Assembly (NCBI RefSeq): GCF_905220995.1
Contig: NZ_CAJNBJ010000001.1
Coordinates: 434,001-498,000, forward strand
Direction: 5' to 3'
DNA from: Nitrospira defluvii
GTDB taxonomy: Bacteria; Nitrospirota; Nitrospiria; Nitrospirales; Nitrospiraceae
Length of the DNA: 64,000 nucleotides
Shown: in pieces, positions 8,999 to 24,395 of the stretch
Layout: each line of letters opens with the position of its first letter
Numbering within the stretch: position 1 is the first letter of the stretch
The notes under the pieces: model-generated
What the model was told of the DNA's origin: nothing
The model's input: only the letters and a program-made list of their open reading frames with translations
Databases searched by the model: none
Translations under genes and position numbers: made by a program

Positions 8999-9396
8999 GA
9001 ATCAACACGCCTCGTTGCTTCGACCTGGCCGTCATACAGCCCTCATCATCATACTCAATGACGAGCGGCGTGTGGGATCCTGCGGCCAATGCAGGCCGGT
9101 ACCACGAGGTTGGGAGTGCCGGGGCAGAGCGTCTATGATGAAAATGTTCCAAACGCGCGAAAAGTAAGCCATCTTACAAGTCGCCTTGAAGAGCTGTCAA
9201 GCAAGCCGCACGCGTGGGGCAACACCGCATCAAATCCAATAGAACGGTGGACAAAAAACCTCCGGTCGGCTACTATTGCCTTAGTTTTTTGCGGAGTTGT
9301 CGTATCAGTGCACGTGCAGAAGCTTCCACGTTCGGTCATCGTGCCGCCTAACTCTAACCGCCGCATCCTCGAATCACTTCACTTCCAGGGGGAACA
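8999..9396. other. Divergent intergenic region between resB and metK
   Basis: 398 bp without a convincing gene. It holds the promoter region of both divergent operons. The metK side has a good sigma-70 promoter (separate entry). On the resB side a weak candidate reads TTGAGT at 9053-9058 (reverse strand) with a 16-base gap to TATGAC at 9031-9036. I looked for a SAM riboswitch ahead of metK and could not fit any known class. Confidence 0.6.
9248..9276 (+). promoter_or_regulatory. Sigma-70-type promoter for metK
   Basis: TGGACA (-35, 9248-9253) and TACTAT (-10, 9271-9276) are separated by exactly 17 bases. Transcription would begin near 9283, giving a leader of about 114 bases before metK. Prediction from sequence only. 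Confidence 0.6.
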
Positions 9397-11905
<2,509 letters not shown>

Positions 11906-12264
11906 CAGGCTCAATCCGTGCCGGAGCTTCGTGCATCGAGGCTCCGGCCGTTCCTTTCTCGCAATACCAACCCATTACCGCCACAATCCCGTTCGATCAA
12001 TTTCCGCCACGCATCCCCCACCAGCAGGTCTCCTTGTACAGGCGCTTTCTTTCGAGGATCGCACCACCGCGATGCACCACGCCCTAGGCCGCATAGGTCC
12101 TGCCGGCAACCAGGAGGTGAAACCGCGAGGAGTAAGATGGCGTTAGGCAGAACTCCAGAATGACGCCACTGTCAACCTGAGGAAGGAGGCTCGCGCGGCT
12201 CAGGCAAGACAAAGGCAGTTTTACGGGTAGGCGAATCACAAACAGCTGACTGAGCGAACGTCCG
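11906..12264. other. Convergent intergenic region after ahcY
   Basis: 359 bp between the ends of ahcY and a minus-strand radical SAM gene. It contains the hairpin at 11920-11957. The remainder shows no credible reading frame, repeat or RNA gene to me. Confidence 0.6.
11920..11957 (+). terminator. Probable terminator after ahcY
   Basis: GCCGGAGC (11920-11927) pairs with GCTCCGGC (11941-11948) around a 13-base loop and is followed by a pyrimidine-rich CGTTCCTTT run. It is 15 bp beyond the ahcY stop. The T tract is imperfect. Confidence 0.65.
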
Positions 12265-13899
12265 TTAGCGAGTATTCACCATCGGCAGTTCCCGCGTACC
12301 TTCCGCTTCCTGCTGAATCCGTTGACGTTCAGCTTTGGATTCTTCCATCACATTGTGCAATAACTCGTCGCTCAGTTGTGTGAGCTGAGCGGCGGCATCC
12401 TTCATCTCGGCATGCTCCACGGCGCGAGAGAGTACCTCCGCCTTGGTGGCCCCCTTCTTCTGCCCAAGGAAGGGCTTCATGATGAGATAGGCCACGTCGC
12501 GGAACGGCATATATCGAAGGAATCGACGCAGCAACTTAAAGGTTTGAACGGGGTAGCGGGTCAGCTTGTAGAGGAATAACTTCTTCAAACCTTCCTGACG
12601 GACTTGATTAATCACTTCGCCGGCAAGGCAGGTGGGATCGATTTCTGAACATTTGAAGTACTTGTACCAGTCCTTGGCATCACTCACTAAACCTCGTTTG
12701 ACATATTCCTGCCATAGGGGAGTACCGCGGTAGACACAGAGCCGATTGAAGCCGAACGTGTCCAACGGCAGCCGTGACGCGAACTCAAAGGTTTTCTGCA
12801 TGTCCTCAACGGTCTCATCCGGATTTCCGACGGTGAAGAATCCATGGACGATTTCGATTCCCGCCTTCTTCGCATTGCGGACAGCCGTCTCCACTTCCTC
12901 CAGGGTCTGCTCTTTCTGCAGACGATCCAGAATCTTCTGGCTTCCGCTTTCGATTCCGAACATCACCGTTCGGCAGTGCGCCTGCGCCATAATGGGAAAC
13001 AGATGCTGGGCCACCGAGTCCACCCGTCCTTCGATTCCCCACTGGATCGAGAGCTTGGCCTCAATGACGCCCTTACAGATGGCTTCGATCCGTTTCGGCT
13101 GGAGCAGGAAATGGTCGTCGACGAAGTACACTGACCCGTACCCGTTGGCCTCCAAATGCTTCAGCTCGGCCACCACGTGATCTGCACTCCTGGCCCGCCA
13201 CTTCCCTTCGTTGAAGATCGGGATATCGCAGAACACACAGGGCCAGGGGCAGCCTCGTGAGGTCTGCATGGTGGTAAATCGTTCCATGGAGAGTACCGCT
13301 GGCACGTCCAGTGGCATTGATTCCACGAAGTCCAATTCAAGGCTTTCTCGATCAGGGAACGCCCACTGATCGAGATGACGTTCCACAGGGCGGTTGGGGT
13401 TATTCACCACCCGCCCATCCTTTGCCCAGGTCACACCTCCGACGCCACTGGGATCGTCCATGTTCTTGAGTAGATCCAGCAGGAGCTGCTCCCCGTCGCC
13501 ACGGCAGACAAAATCAACTTCAGGACATTGGAGCTTCACTAACCCTGCGTTCAGGCTGGCAAACACTCCCCCGAAAGCCAGCTTCACCTGCGCATCTGCG
13601 ACGCGGATTTGTCTGGCGAGGATCTTGGCGTAGGGATAGCTCGTTGTGCTCAGGAAACTCATGCCGACGAGAGCCGGTTTTCGCCGCTTGATCTGTTCCA
13701 GGATCACGTCGTTGGGGGTTTCCGGGTTGGCTTGATCGAACATCACACACTCATGCCCCGCCTGTTTGAGCACAGCAGACAGCGACATGATGCCGATCGG
13801 AGGAAAGCCCATGACTCGAATTCGGCCGTTCTTGGCCCGAGTCTTGGCAGGCAAGGCGTAAAACTGGGGATCGCGAACGTGTATCAGAAACACCAACAT
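12265..13899 (-). CDS. B12-binding-domain radical SAM protein, substrate unknown
   Basis: Iron-sulfur enzyme of 544 residues with the two-domain layout of cobalamin-dependent radical SAM proteins. An N-terminal B12-like domain (residues about 1-150, PPIGIMSLSAVLKQAGHEC and VGMSFLSTTSYPYA) is followed by the radical SAM barrel with Cys-x3-Cys-x2-Cys in TSRGCPWPCVFCDIP near residue 205. Further barrel motifs include VYFVDDHF and FGIESGSQKILDRL. The ATG at 13897-13899 follows AGGGA. These enzymes often methylate unactivated carbons or build lipids and cofactors; no neighbour hints at the substrate. The conserved C-terminal extension (about residues 400-544) is helical and unassigned. Confidence 0.85.
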   Translation of the reverse strand: MLVFLIHVRDPQFYALPAKTRAKNGRIRVMGFPPIGIMSLSAVLKQAGHECVMFDQANPETPNDVILEQIKRRKPALVGMSFLSTTSYPYAKILARQIRVADAQVKLAFGGVFASLNAGLVKLQCPEVDFVCRGDGEQLLLDLLKNMDDPSGVGGVTWAKDGRVVNNPNRPVERHLDQWAFPDRESLELDFVESMPLDVPAVLSMERFTTMQTSRGCPWPCVFCDIPIFNEGKWRARSADHVVAELKHLEANGYGSVYFVDDHFLLQPKRIEAICKGVIEAKLSIQWGIEGRVDSVAQHLFPIMAQAHCRTVMFGIESGSQKILDRLQKEQTLEEVETAVRNAKKAGIEIVHGFFTVGNPDETVEDMQKTFEFASRLPLDTFGFNRLCVYRGTPLWQEYVKRGLVSDAKDWYKYFKCSEIDPTCLAGEVINQVRQEGLKKLFLYKLTRYPVQTFKLLRRFLRYMPFRDVAYLIMKPFLGQKKGATKAEVLSRAVEHAEMKDAAAQLTQLSDELLHNVMEESKAERQRIQQEAEGTRELPMVNTR

Positions 13900-14028
13900 G
13901 TCAGCGTCCCTATTCTGGGAAAGGGGTGGATGAGCGTCGAGCTGCACACCCTATCAGATCGATTGCAACCCGCAGAGCCTGCAGCCTATCACGACTGGCC
14001 CACAGGGGAAAAGAACGAATCTCGGGAT

Positions 14029-14886
14029 TCAGCGTTGTGGAACCTGCGGTTGAGTCCCCTCGAACATCAGGGTTTCCCCGGGTTGCATGGGCAGGAATCC
14101 GATCTGCCGACTCTTCACCGCTTCTCCGAAGCCTCGGGCATCCTGCGTCAGCACAGGAAAGGTACCGTAATGATGTGCTATCGCATACTTAGCCTTGACA
14201 CTGGCCGCCGCCCTGGCCGCCATGTCCGCTTCCATCCCGAAATGCCCGCCGATATTCAGCAGCGCCACGTCGGGGGTGTATTGCTCGCCGATGACGTCCA
14301 TATCCTTGAAGTAGGCCGTATCGCCGGAATGGTAGAGCGTCGGGCCATTCTGGATCTTCAGGACGAAACCAGCTGGATTCCCGCCATAGACAAAATCCGA
14401 CTCCTGCTCCTTAGCGAACGGATTGCCGAGACCGCTCGAGTGGACTGCGGGCGTCATCGCCACGAGCACCTCTCCGTCGGCAATGCGAATTTCTCCACCG
14501 GGATTCATAAACGTGGGAAAGCCGATTTGCTCCTTAGGGTACCCATGCAGCTTGGCCAGAGTTGAAGCCAATTCGAAGTTCGCCACAAGAGTCGCCCCGG
14601 TTTTCTTGGCGATCGCCACCGCATCGCCCACATGATCGAAATGCCCATGTGTGATGAGAATGTAATCCGCCTTCACAATGCGGTCTAGCGGATTTTGCTT
14701 GTCCTTGACCAGCGGATTCAGCGGGTTCTGCAGCCATGGATCGATCAAAATGATCCTTCCCTTGGGCGTGGTGACTTCAAATGCTGCGTGCCCGTGCCAT
14801 GTTAGGGTCGTGCCTCGTTCAGCTGCCACCGCCCAGGAACCCCACAATGCAACCGCCAGCAGTGCCGTAACAACCCGAATCCTCAT
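14029..14886 (-). CDS. Exported metallo-beta-lactamase-fold hydrolase (UPF0173 type)
   Basis: Predicted zinc hydrolase of 285 residues. It starts with a cleavable signal peptide (LLAVALWGSWAVAAE, cleavage about residue 22), unlike most UPF0173 members, which are cytosolic, so it probably acts in the periplasm. The metal-binding motif ITHGHFDHVGD is near residue 80. Further ligands are expected in AMTPAVHSSG, YHSGDTAYF and AIAHHYGTFP. The ATG follows GGAGGGG. It stands alone between the radical SAM gene and sucD. The substrate is unknown. Confidence 0.87.
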   Translation of the reverse strand: MRIRVVTALLAVALWGSWAVAAERGTTLTWHGHAAFEVTTPKGRIILIDPWLQNPLNPLVKDKQNPLDRIVKADYILITHGHFDHVGDAVAIAKKTGATLVANFELASTLAKLHGYPKEQIGFPTFMNPGGEIRIADGEVLVAMTPAVHSSGLGNPFAKEQESDFVYGGNPAGFVLKIQNGPTLYHSGDTAYFKDMDVIGEQYTPDVALLNIGGHFGMEADMAARAAASVKAKYAIAHHYGTFPVLTQDARGFGEAVKSRQIGFLPMQPGETLMFEGTQPQVPQR

Positions 14887-14959
14887 AGCCCCTCCACGAT
14901 GCTCGGTGATCCTTCCCAGGGTTGCAGCATGCCCAAGCTGAGCACGAAACTCAACCCAG

Positions 14960-14999
14960 AAAATACAACGGGGGCGCCGGATCTCCCGGCGCCCCCGTT
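14960..14999 (-). terminator. Strong terminator downstream of sucD (possibly bidirectional)
   Basis: AACGGGGGCGCCGG (14967-14980) and CCGGCGCCCCCGTT (14986-14999) form a perfect 14-bp stem with a 5-base loop. On the minus strand it is followed by GTATTTT. It ends the long rTCA transcript after sucD and separates it from the hydrolase gene. Confidence 0.88.
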
Positions 15000-15021
15000 C
15001 ATATACGGTCTTAGACTGTGG

Positions 15022-15894
15022 TTATCGCCCCAACGCGGTCTTCACGGCATGGCCGATCTCTGCGGGATTTTTCACCACACACACACCTGCTGATTCGAGA
15101 GCCTTCATCTTTTCGGACGCCGTACCCTTGCCACCGGAAATAATCGCACCAGCATGGCCCATTCGACGTCCAGGGGGGGCCGTGATCCCCGCGATGAAAC
15201 TTACGACGGGCTTCTTGACCTGCTTCTTGATAAATTCCGCCGCCTTCTCTTCCGCATCACCACCGATTTCGCCGATCATAACGATGGCCTGCGTTTCTGG
15301 ATCCTTCTCAAATAGCGGCAACACATCCACAAAGCCCGTTCCATTGACCGGGTCACCGCCGATGCCAACGCAGGTCGTCTCTCCAAGCCCAAGGGTCGAC
15401 AACTGATGGACGGCTTCATACGTGAGGGTCCCACTGCGGGAAACCACCCCGACGACACCCTTCTTATGAATGAATCCCGGCATAATCCCAATTTTGGCCT
15501 CATCGACCGTGATGACGCCAGGACAATTTGGACCGACCAGCCTGACATCGCGCCCGCGCAACGCCCGCTTCACCCTGACCATATCGTTGACGGGAATCCC
15601 TTCGGTGATGCAGATCACGAGCTTGATCCCCGCATCCGCAGCTTCCAGGATTGCATCCGCGCAGAATGGGGGCGGCACAAAAATAAGGGAGGTGTCACAG
15701 TCGGCCTTTTTCACGGCATCACGCACGGTATTGAAGACAGGAATGCCCTCGACTTCCTGACCGGCTTTGCCGGGTGTCACGCCGGCGACCACCTGGGTTC
15801 CATAGGCCTTGCACTGGGTCGCGTGGAAGGAGCCTTCCTTTCCCGTGATCCCCTGCACGACCACTCGTGTGTTCTTATTGACCAAGATGCTCAC
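15022..15894 (-). CDS. sucD: Succinyl-CoA ligase alpha subunit
   Basis: ADP/GDP-forming succinyl-CoA synthetase alpha chain, running toward succinyl-CoA in the reductive TCA cycle. The 290-residue protein has the CoA-binding Rossmann start ([16 protein letters not shown]), [10 protein letters not shown], and the phosphohistidine loop RRMGHAGAI near residue 245. The GTG at 15892-15894 follows AGAGGA by six bases and gives the standard family length. It is the last gene of the rTCA block, 158 bp after sucC. Its N-terminus closely resembles that of AclA in this window ([14 protein letters not shown] versus SILANKDTRVVIQG), as expected from the shared CoA-ligase ancestry. Confidence 0.96.
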   Translation of the reverse strand: MSILVNKNTRVVVQGITGKEGSFHATQCKAYGTQVVAGVTPGKAGQEVEGIPVFNTVRDAVKKADCDTSLIFVPPPFCADAILEAADAGIKLVICITEGIPVNDMVRVKRALRGRDVRLVGPNCPGVITVDEAKIGIMPGFIHKKGVVGVVSRSGTLTYEAVHQLSTLGLGETTCVGIGGDPVNGTGFVDVLPLFEKDPETQAIVMIGEIGGDAEEKAAEFIKKQVKKPVVSFIAGITAPPGRRMGHAGAIISGGKGTASEKMKALESAGVCVVKNPAEIGHAVKTALGR

Positions 15895-16052
15895 GATATC
15901 CTCTTCTCTTTCCCGCCTCCCCCGGAGCACCGGGCAGGCGTACAATCACTGACCTGCGTCATGGTGAACGCTGTCCTAGTTGCGTCTAACCTGAGCTTCC
16001 GCCGATTCGCGCGAGGCGTGGGGAGCAAGAATCCAACCCGGATTCGCCGGAC

Positions 16053-17231
16053 TTACGCGGCCCTTCCCGTCAACTTCACAATCTTCTGGGCTGCCTCCCA
16101 GAGGTCATCGGCAACGTCGACTTTTAAGCCGGATTCCGCTAGCAGCTTCCGTCCTTCTGGCGCATTCGTGCCCTGCAGGCGCACCACGAGGGGCACATTG
16201 ATTTTCACTTCTTTGGCTGCCTCGATCACACCGTGGGCAATGCGTTCACAACGGACGATTCCACCGAAAATGTTGATGAAAATACCTTTGACGTTAGGGT
16301 CTTTCAGAAGAATTCTAAAACCGGCTGCGACCGTATCCTTTGTGGCTCCGCCGCCGACGTCCAGAAAGTTGGCAGGTTCGCTGCCGGCGAGCTTGATCAC
16401 GTCCATCGTGGCCATGGCTAACCCGGCACCATTCACCATACAACCAATGTTGCCATCGAGCTTGACGTAATTGAGATTACTCGCCGTGGCTTCGATCTCC
16501 AAGGGATCTTCTTCATTCAGATCACGCATCTTCTGCACATCTTCATGCTTAAAGATGGCGTTGTCATCGAAGGAGACCTTTCCATCCAGTGCCACTAAGG
16601 TCTTTTCTTTCGTGATGATCAGTGGATTAATCTCCACTAGGGCAGCGTTCTTTTCCATAAAAAGCCGATACAGGTTCCCGAGCAGCTGTACGAATGGATT
16701 GATGACAGCCGGTTCAATGCTTTGCAATCCGAGCGCGAACGCGACATTCCGACCATTATGGCTCTGGAATCCGACAGCAGGATCAATGGCCTCCTTGATG
16801 ATCTTTTCCGGAGTCTTCTGGGCAACCTCTTCGATTTCCATGCCGCCTTCGGTGCTCGCAATAAACGTAGCCCACCCGGTGTCTCGATCAACCAAGATGC
16901 TGAGGTACAGCTCCTTGGCGATATTGGCGCCTTCTTCCATCAAGAGACGGTGCACCACGCGGCCCTTCGGACCGGTCTGATGTGTGACCAGCGTTTTCCC
17001 TATCAGTTCCTTGGCCAGCCCCGCGACCGCGGCCTTATCTTTGGTAATTTTGACACCGCCGGCCTTGCCACGCCCGCCGGCATGAATCTGCGCCTTGACG
17101 ACAAACACCGGCGTGTTCAACTCATTGGCCCAGGCTGTTGCCGCGTCAGGAGACGTGATCTCTTTCCCACGCGGGACCGGCACGCCGAATTGTGCGAACA
17201 ACGACTTGGCTTGAAATTCATGAACGTTCAT
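16053..17231 (-). CDS. sucC: Succinyl-CoA ligase beta subunit
   Basis: ATP-grasp subunit (392 residues) that binds nucleotide and succinate and pairs with SucD. Typical features are MNVHEFQAKSLFAQFGVPVP at the start, VKAQIHAGGRGKAGGVK near residue 45, LVEINPLI near 200, LDGKVSFDDNA, and the C-terminal FLDVGGGA and NIFGGIVRC segments. It lies between frdA (88 bp upstream) and sucD on the same strand, consistent with one transcript covering the fumarate-to-succinyl-CoA steps. Confidence 0.96.
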   Translation of the reverse strand: MNVHEFQAKSLFAQFGVPVPRGKEITSPDAATAWANELNTPVFVVKAQIHAGGRGKAGGVKITKDKAAVAGLAKELIGKTLVTHQTGPKGRVVHRLLMEEGANIAKELYLSILVDRDTGWATFIASTEGGMEIEEVAQKTPEKIIKEAIDPAVGFQSHNGRNVAFALGLQSIEPAVINPFVQLLGNLYRLFMEKNAALVEINPLIITKEKTLVALDGKVSFDDNAIFKHEDVQKMRDLNEEDPLEIEATASNLNYVKLDGNIGCMVNGAGLAMATMDVIKLAGSEPANFLDVGGGATKDTVAAGFRILLKDPNVKGIFINIFGGIVRCERIAHGVIEAAKEVKINVPLVVRLQGTNAPEGRKLLAESGLKVDVADDLWEAAQKIVKLTGRAA

Positions 17232-17319
17232 TGATTCCTCATAAGAGCTAATTGGCTCATGACAAATGACGTAACCCGTGCACGCGAGGACACGGCTTTG
17301 CCGAGAAAACCTTCAGCCA

Positions 17320-18921
17320 TCAAGTCGTCACGGTACGTTCTGGTTCTTTACGCGTATAGGCAGGAAGAATCATCGGAGAAATCACACCGCTGGAACTGCC
17401 GTGTTTCTTGGCTTCAGCCCTAAACCTCTGCAGATGATTGAGCGTCAATTTCCCTTGCTGCATGGAGACGGCTCGAGCAGCGGCGGTCAAGCCAGATCGC
17501 TTGCCGAACACCATGAGATCGAGGAGGGAATTACCCATCAATCGATTTCGCCCATGAAGGCCTCCGGAAGCTTCCCCCGCAACGAACAAATTCTTCACAT
17601 TGGTTTCCGAGTTCGCGTCGATCTTCACTCCGCCATTCTGATAATGCAACGTCGGGTAAATCAGCACAGGATCCTTGCTGATGTCGATGCCGAATCGTTC
17701 AAATTGCATCATCATCGCCGGGAAGTGTTTTTCCACGGTTCCAGGACCATGTTCGGCATCAAGCAGCGGGGTATCCAACCAGACCCCTACCCGGCCGGAC
17801 ATCGTCCTGATGCCTCGACCTTCCTCACACTCTCGGATAATTGAAGAGGAAACGACGTCGCGCGTATCAAGCTCATTAACAAATCGTTCCCCCTTGGCAT
17901 TCACCAAGTGGCCACCCTCCGACCGAATGCCTTCGGTCACCAGAGCCCCAATCAGTTGCTCAGGATACACTGCACCGGAAGGGTGATATTGAAACGTATC
18001 GATATGGTCGAGCTGGGCGCCCATCCGGTACGACAAGCACAAGCCATCACCGGTTGCTCCATAGTGATTGCTCGTCGGGAACCCTTGAATATGTAACCGC
18101 CCGATCCCGCCCGTCGCGAGGATCACAGACTTTGCTGCAACGATCACATGCCGCTGATTGTCGAGATCTTTAAATATCGCACCGCTGCATTGACCGTTAT
18201 CGTCGCTGAGCAACTCTACCGCAGCACAAAATTCCAGCAGCTGAATCTTTTGATTCAGAACCTCATCCTTCAAGACGCGCATAATTTCAAGGCCAGTGTA
18301 GTCGGAGCAGGTAAGAAGACGAGGCTTGGAACTTCCACCTCCCTTTTTCACATGCAAATTACCGTCGGCCTGGCGATCGAAGAGCACGCCGAGTTCAATG
18401 AGCCACTTGGCAATGGATGGCCCCTCCTCAACCATGACCTTGAGCAGCTCATGGTCGTTTTGCATGTGCCCACCCTTCAGGGTGTCAAGAAAATGGGTGA
18501 CCGGTGAGTCTTCGGGTGCAACAGAAATTTGCATCCCGCCTTGCGCCATGACGCTATTGGAGTCGCCCAGGCGAAGCTTGGTGGCAAGCATCACTCTCGC
18601 TCCGTTCGCATGGGCATGAAGTGCCGCCGCGCACCCGGCACCACCACCGCCGACGACCAGGACGTCCGTCGTATACTGGGGAGTCAAATCAAGATTCTCA
18701 GGGATTGAACTGTCGCCTTCCAACAAGGCAGCCAGCTCCACAACCGTTTTATCATTGGCATTAGGACCAAATCGAATCGGTCGGTATGCGCTGGCCCGAT
18801 AGTCCGGGTGATACTTGTGAATCAGTTGGTCTCGGTCTGCAGGGGAAAATTTCGGGATTGTCTGCTTGCGGCGGGCATCTCGCGTTTGATGAACAATCTG
18901 CTGGAGTGCGTGAATATCCAT
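17320..18921 (-). CDS. frdA: Fumarate reductase / succinate dehydrogenase flavoprotein
   Basis: FAD-bearing catalytic subunit (533 residues) interconverting fumarate and succinate. Visible are the FAD motif DVLVVGGGGAGCAAALHAHA near residue 71, NSVMAQGGMQIS, the active-site region FQYHPSGAVYP, GIRSEGGHLVN with the catalytic arginine region, and GEASGGLHGRNRLMGNSLLD. Residues 1-65 form an extra N-terminal extension before the Rossmann fold. The ATG at 18919-18921 was chosen; an in-frame GTG at 18982-18984 directly after frdB is possible, and neither has a strong ribosome site. The partner iron-sulfur subunit lies immediately upstream, but no membrane-anchor gene follows; sucC does. Confidence 0.92.
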   Translation of the reverse strand: MDIHALQQIVHQTRDARRKQTIPKFSPADRDQLIHKYHPDYRASAYRPIRFGPNANDKTVVELAALLEGDSSIPENLDLTPQYTTDVLVVGGGGAGCAAALHAHANGARVMLATKLRLGDSNSVMAQGGMQISVAPEDSPVTHFLDTLKGGHMQNDHELLKVMVEEGPSIAKWLIELGVLFDRQADGNLHVKKGGGSSKPRLLTCSDYTGLEIMRVLKDEVLNQKIQLLEFCAAVELLSDDNGQCSGAIFKDLDNQRHVIVAAKSVILATGGIGRLHIQGFPTSNHYGATGDGLCLSYRMGAQLDHIDTFQYHPSGAVYPEQLIGALVTEGIRSEGGHLVNAKGERFVNELDTRDVVSSSIIRECEEGRGIRTMSGRVGVWLDTPLLDAEHGPGTVEKHFPAMMMQFERFGIDISKDPVLIYPTLHYQNGGVKIDANSETNVKNLFVAGEASGGLHGRNRLMGNSLLDLMVFGKRSGLTAAARAVSMQQGKLTLNHLQRFRAEAKKHGSSSGVISPMILPAYTRKEPERTVTT

Positions 18922-18990
18922 GATTTCGCTTTCAGTGCAACGCTCAATCCCTGAACAGAGTCGTCCGAGACCGGCTGAAGACACAATGCG

Positions 18991-19701
18991 TTATTTCACT
19001 GTCGCGCAGTGGTCGGCTAACTCCTGCTCATTCATGCCGAGCACTTTCTTCCACTCGTCGTGATAGCGGCCTTCCTGAATCTCCTTAATACGGATATCGA
19101 GGCCCTGAGGTTTTTCCGTAAAATGAGCGCCCTGTGCACGGCTCACATACAACGCCACGAGATTAGGGGCGATATCTGCGATGCACACCGGCGTGCACAT
19201 GCCGCACATCACGCAGTCCATGAACATCTCGGAAACGCTCTTAAAATCTCCGAAGACGGCCTTCCACACCCCTTCCCGCACATCGATCTTCTGTGGGCAC
19301 GCTTCTGTACAGGCATTGCAATTCCTACAGAGCGGCGCCTCAGGATACAAATTGAAAAGATCTTGTTTGGGGTCTTTGAGAGACTGGATATCGTAGAGCG
19401 CTTTGCGCGCTGGAAACGGAGGCATGATGGTAAAGGACATTCCATCTTCGACGGCCATCTGGCAGGCCAAACAGGTCCGAACCTTAGGATCGTCCTTCGT
19501 CCGATAATACGTCGCGCAAGCCCCACAAAATCCGCCCAGGCAACCGGCTCCGCGTACCACTTCCTGTCCGGTGTGCCACAAGGCCTTGATTACGGTGATC
19601 CCCTCCGGCACTTCATACTTCTTCCCGGAGATTTCAATCGTCACCATCTTGTGGCGCAATACTTCGGGCTGATCGATCACGTTCGTGTCTTCTTGTGCCA
19701 T
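18991..19701 (-). CDS. frdB: Fumarate reductase / succinate dehydrogenase iron-sulfur subunit
   Basis: Electron-transfer subunit of 236 residues. The N-terminal plant-ferredoxin-like domain has a 2Fe-2S site (GCLGGFCGAC, then RTCLAC). The C-terminal part has two cysteine-rich motifs for 4Fe-4S/3Fe-4S centres (CRNCNACTEACP and CVMCGMCTPVC). Near-parallel cysteine spacing supports more than one cubane-type cluster. No CCG or membrane domain is fused. It follows icd by 87 bp, which includes a hairpin, and precedes frdA. Working with FrdA it would reduce fumarate in the rTCA cycle; the electron donor is not evident. Confidence 0.9.
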   Translation of the reverse strand: MAQEDTNVIDQPEVLRHKMVTIEISGKKYEVPEGITVIKALWHTGQEVVRGAGCLGGFCGACATYYRTKDDPKVRTCLACQMAVEDGMSFTIMPPFPARKALYDIQSLKDPKQDLFNLYPEAPLCRNCNACTEACPQKIDVREGVWKAVFGDFKSVSEMFMDCVMCGMCTPVCIADIAPNLVALYVSRAQGAHFTEKPQGLDIRIKEIQEGRYHDEWKKVLGMNEQELADHCATVK

Positions 19702-19732
19702 GGCTTTCTCGTGAATCGTGAAAAGGTACGGC

Positions 19733-19760
19733 GTAAGGAGAGCCGCTCGGCTCCCCTTAC
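19733..19760 (-). repeat. Intercistronic hairpin between icd and frdB
   Basis: GTAAGGAGAGCC (19733-19744) and GGCTCCCCTTAC (19749-19760) form a 12-bp stem with one mismatch and a GCTC loop. In the transcript it lies just after the icd stop. There is no proper U tract, so it could be an RNA-stability or partial-termination element rather than a full terminator. Confidence 0.55.
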
Positions 19761-19788
19761 ACCTGACACCGGATCAAATCATAACCGC

Positions 19789-24286
<4,498 letters not shown>

Positions 24287-24395
24287 AGTGGGTTCTCCGT
24301 CTGTTAGTACGATCTATGGAATGCGCGACCCATCCTCCGCGAGGCAGCCAGCTCCAGCCAGCACCGTCTCACAAAAGACCGGCCTCGTTTAATAC

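Noticed and set aside
9283-9396. SAM or SAH riboswitch ahead of metK
   Set aside because: No stem and loop arrangement of SAM-I, SAM-II, SAM-IV or SAH classes could be fitted by eye; a GGCAAC-like string at about 9219 lies upstream of the predicted start site and lacks the surrounding helices.
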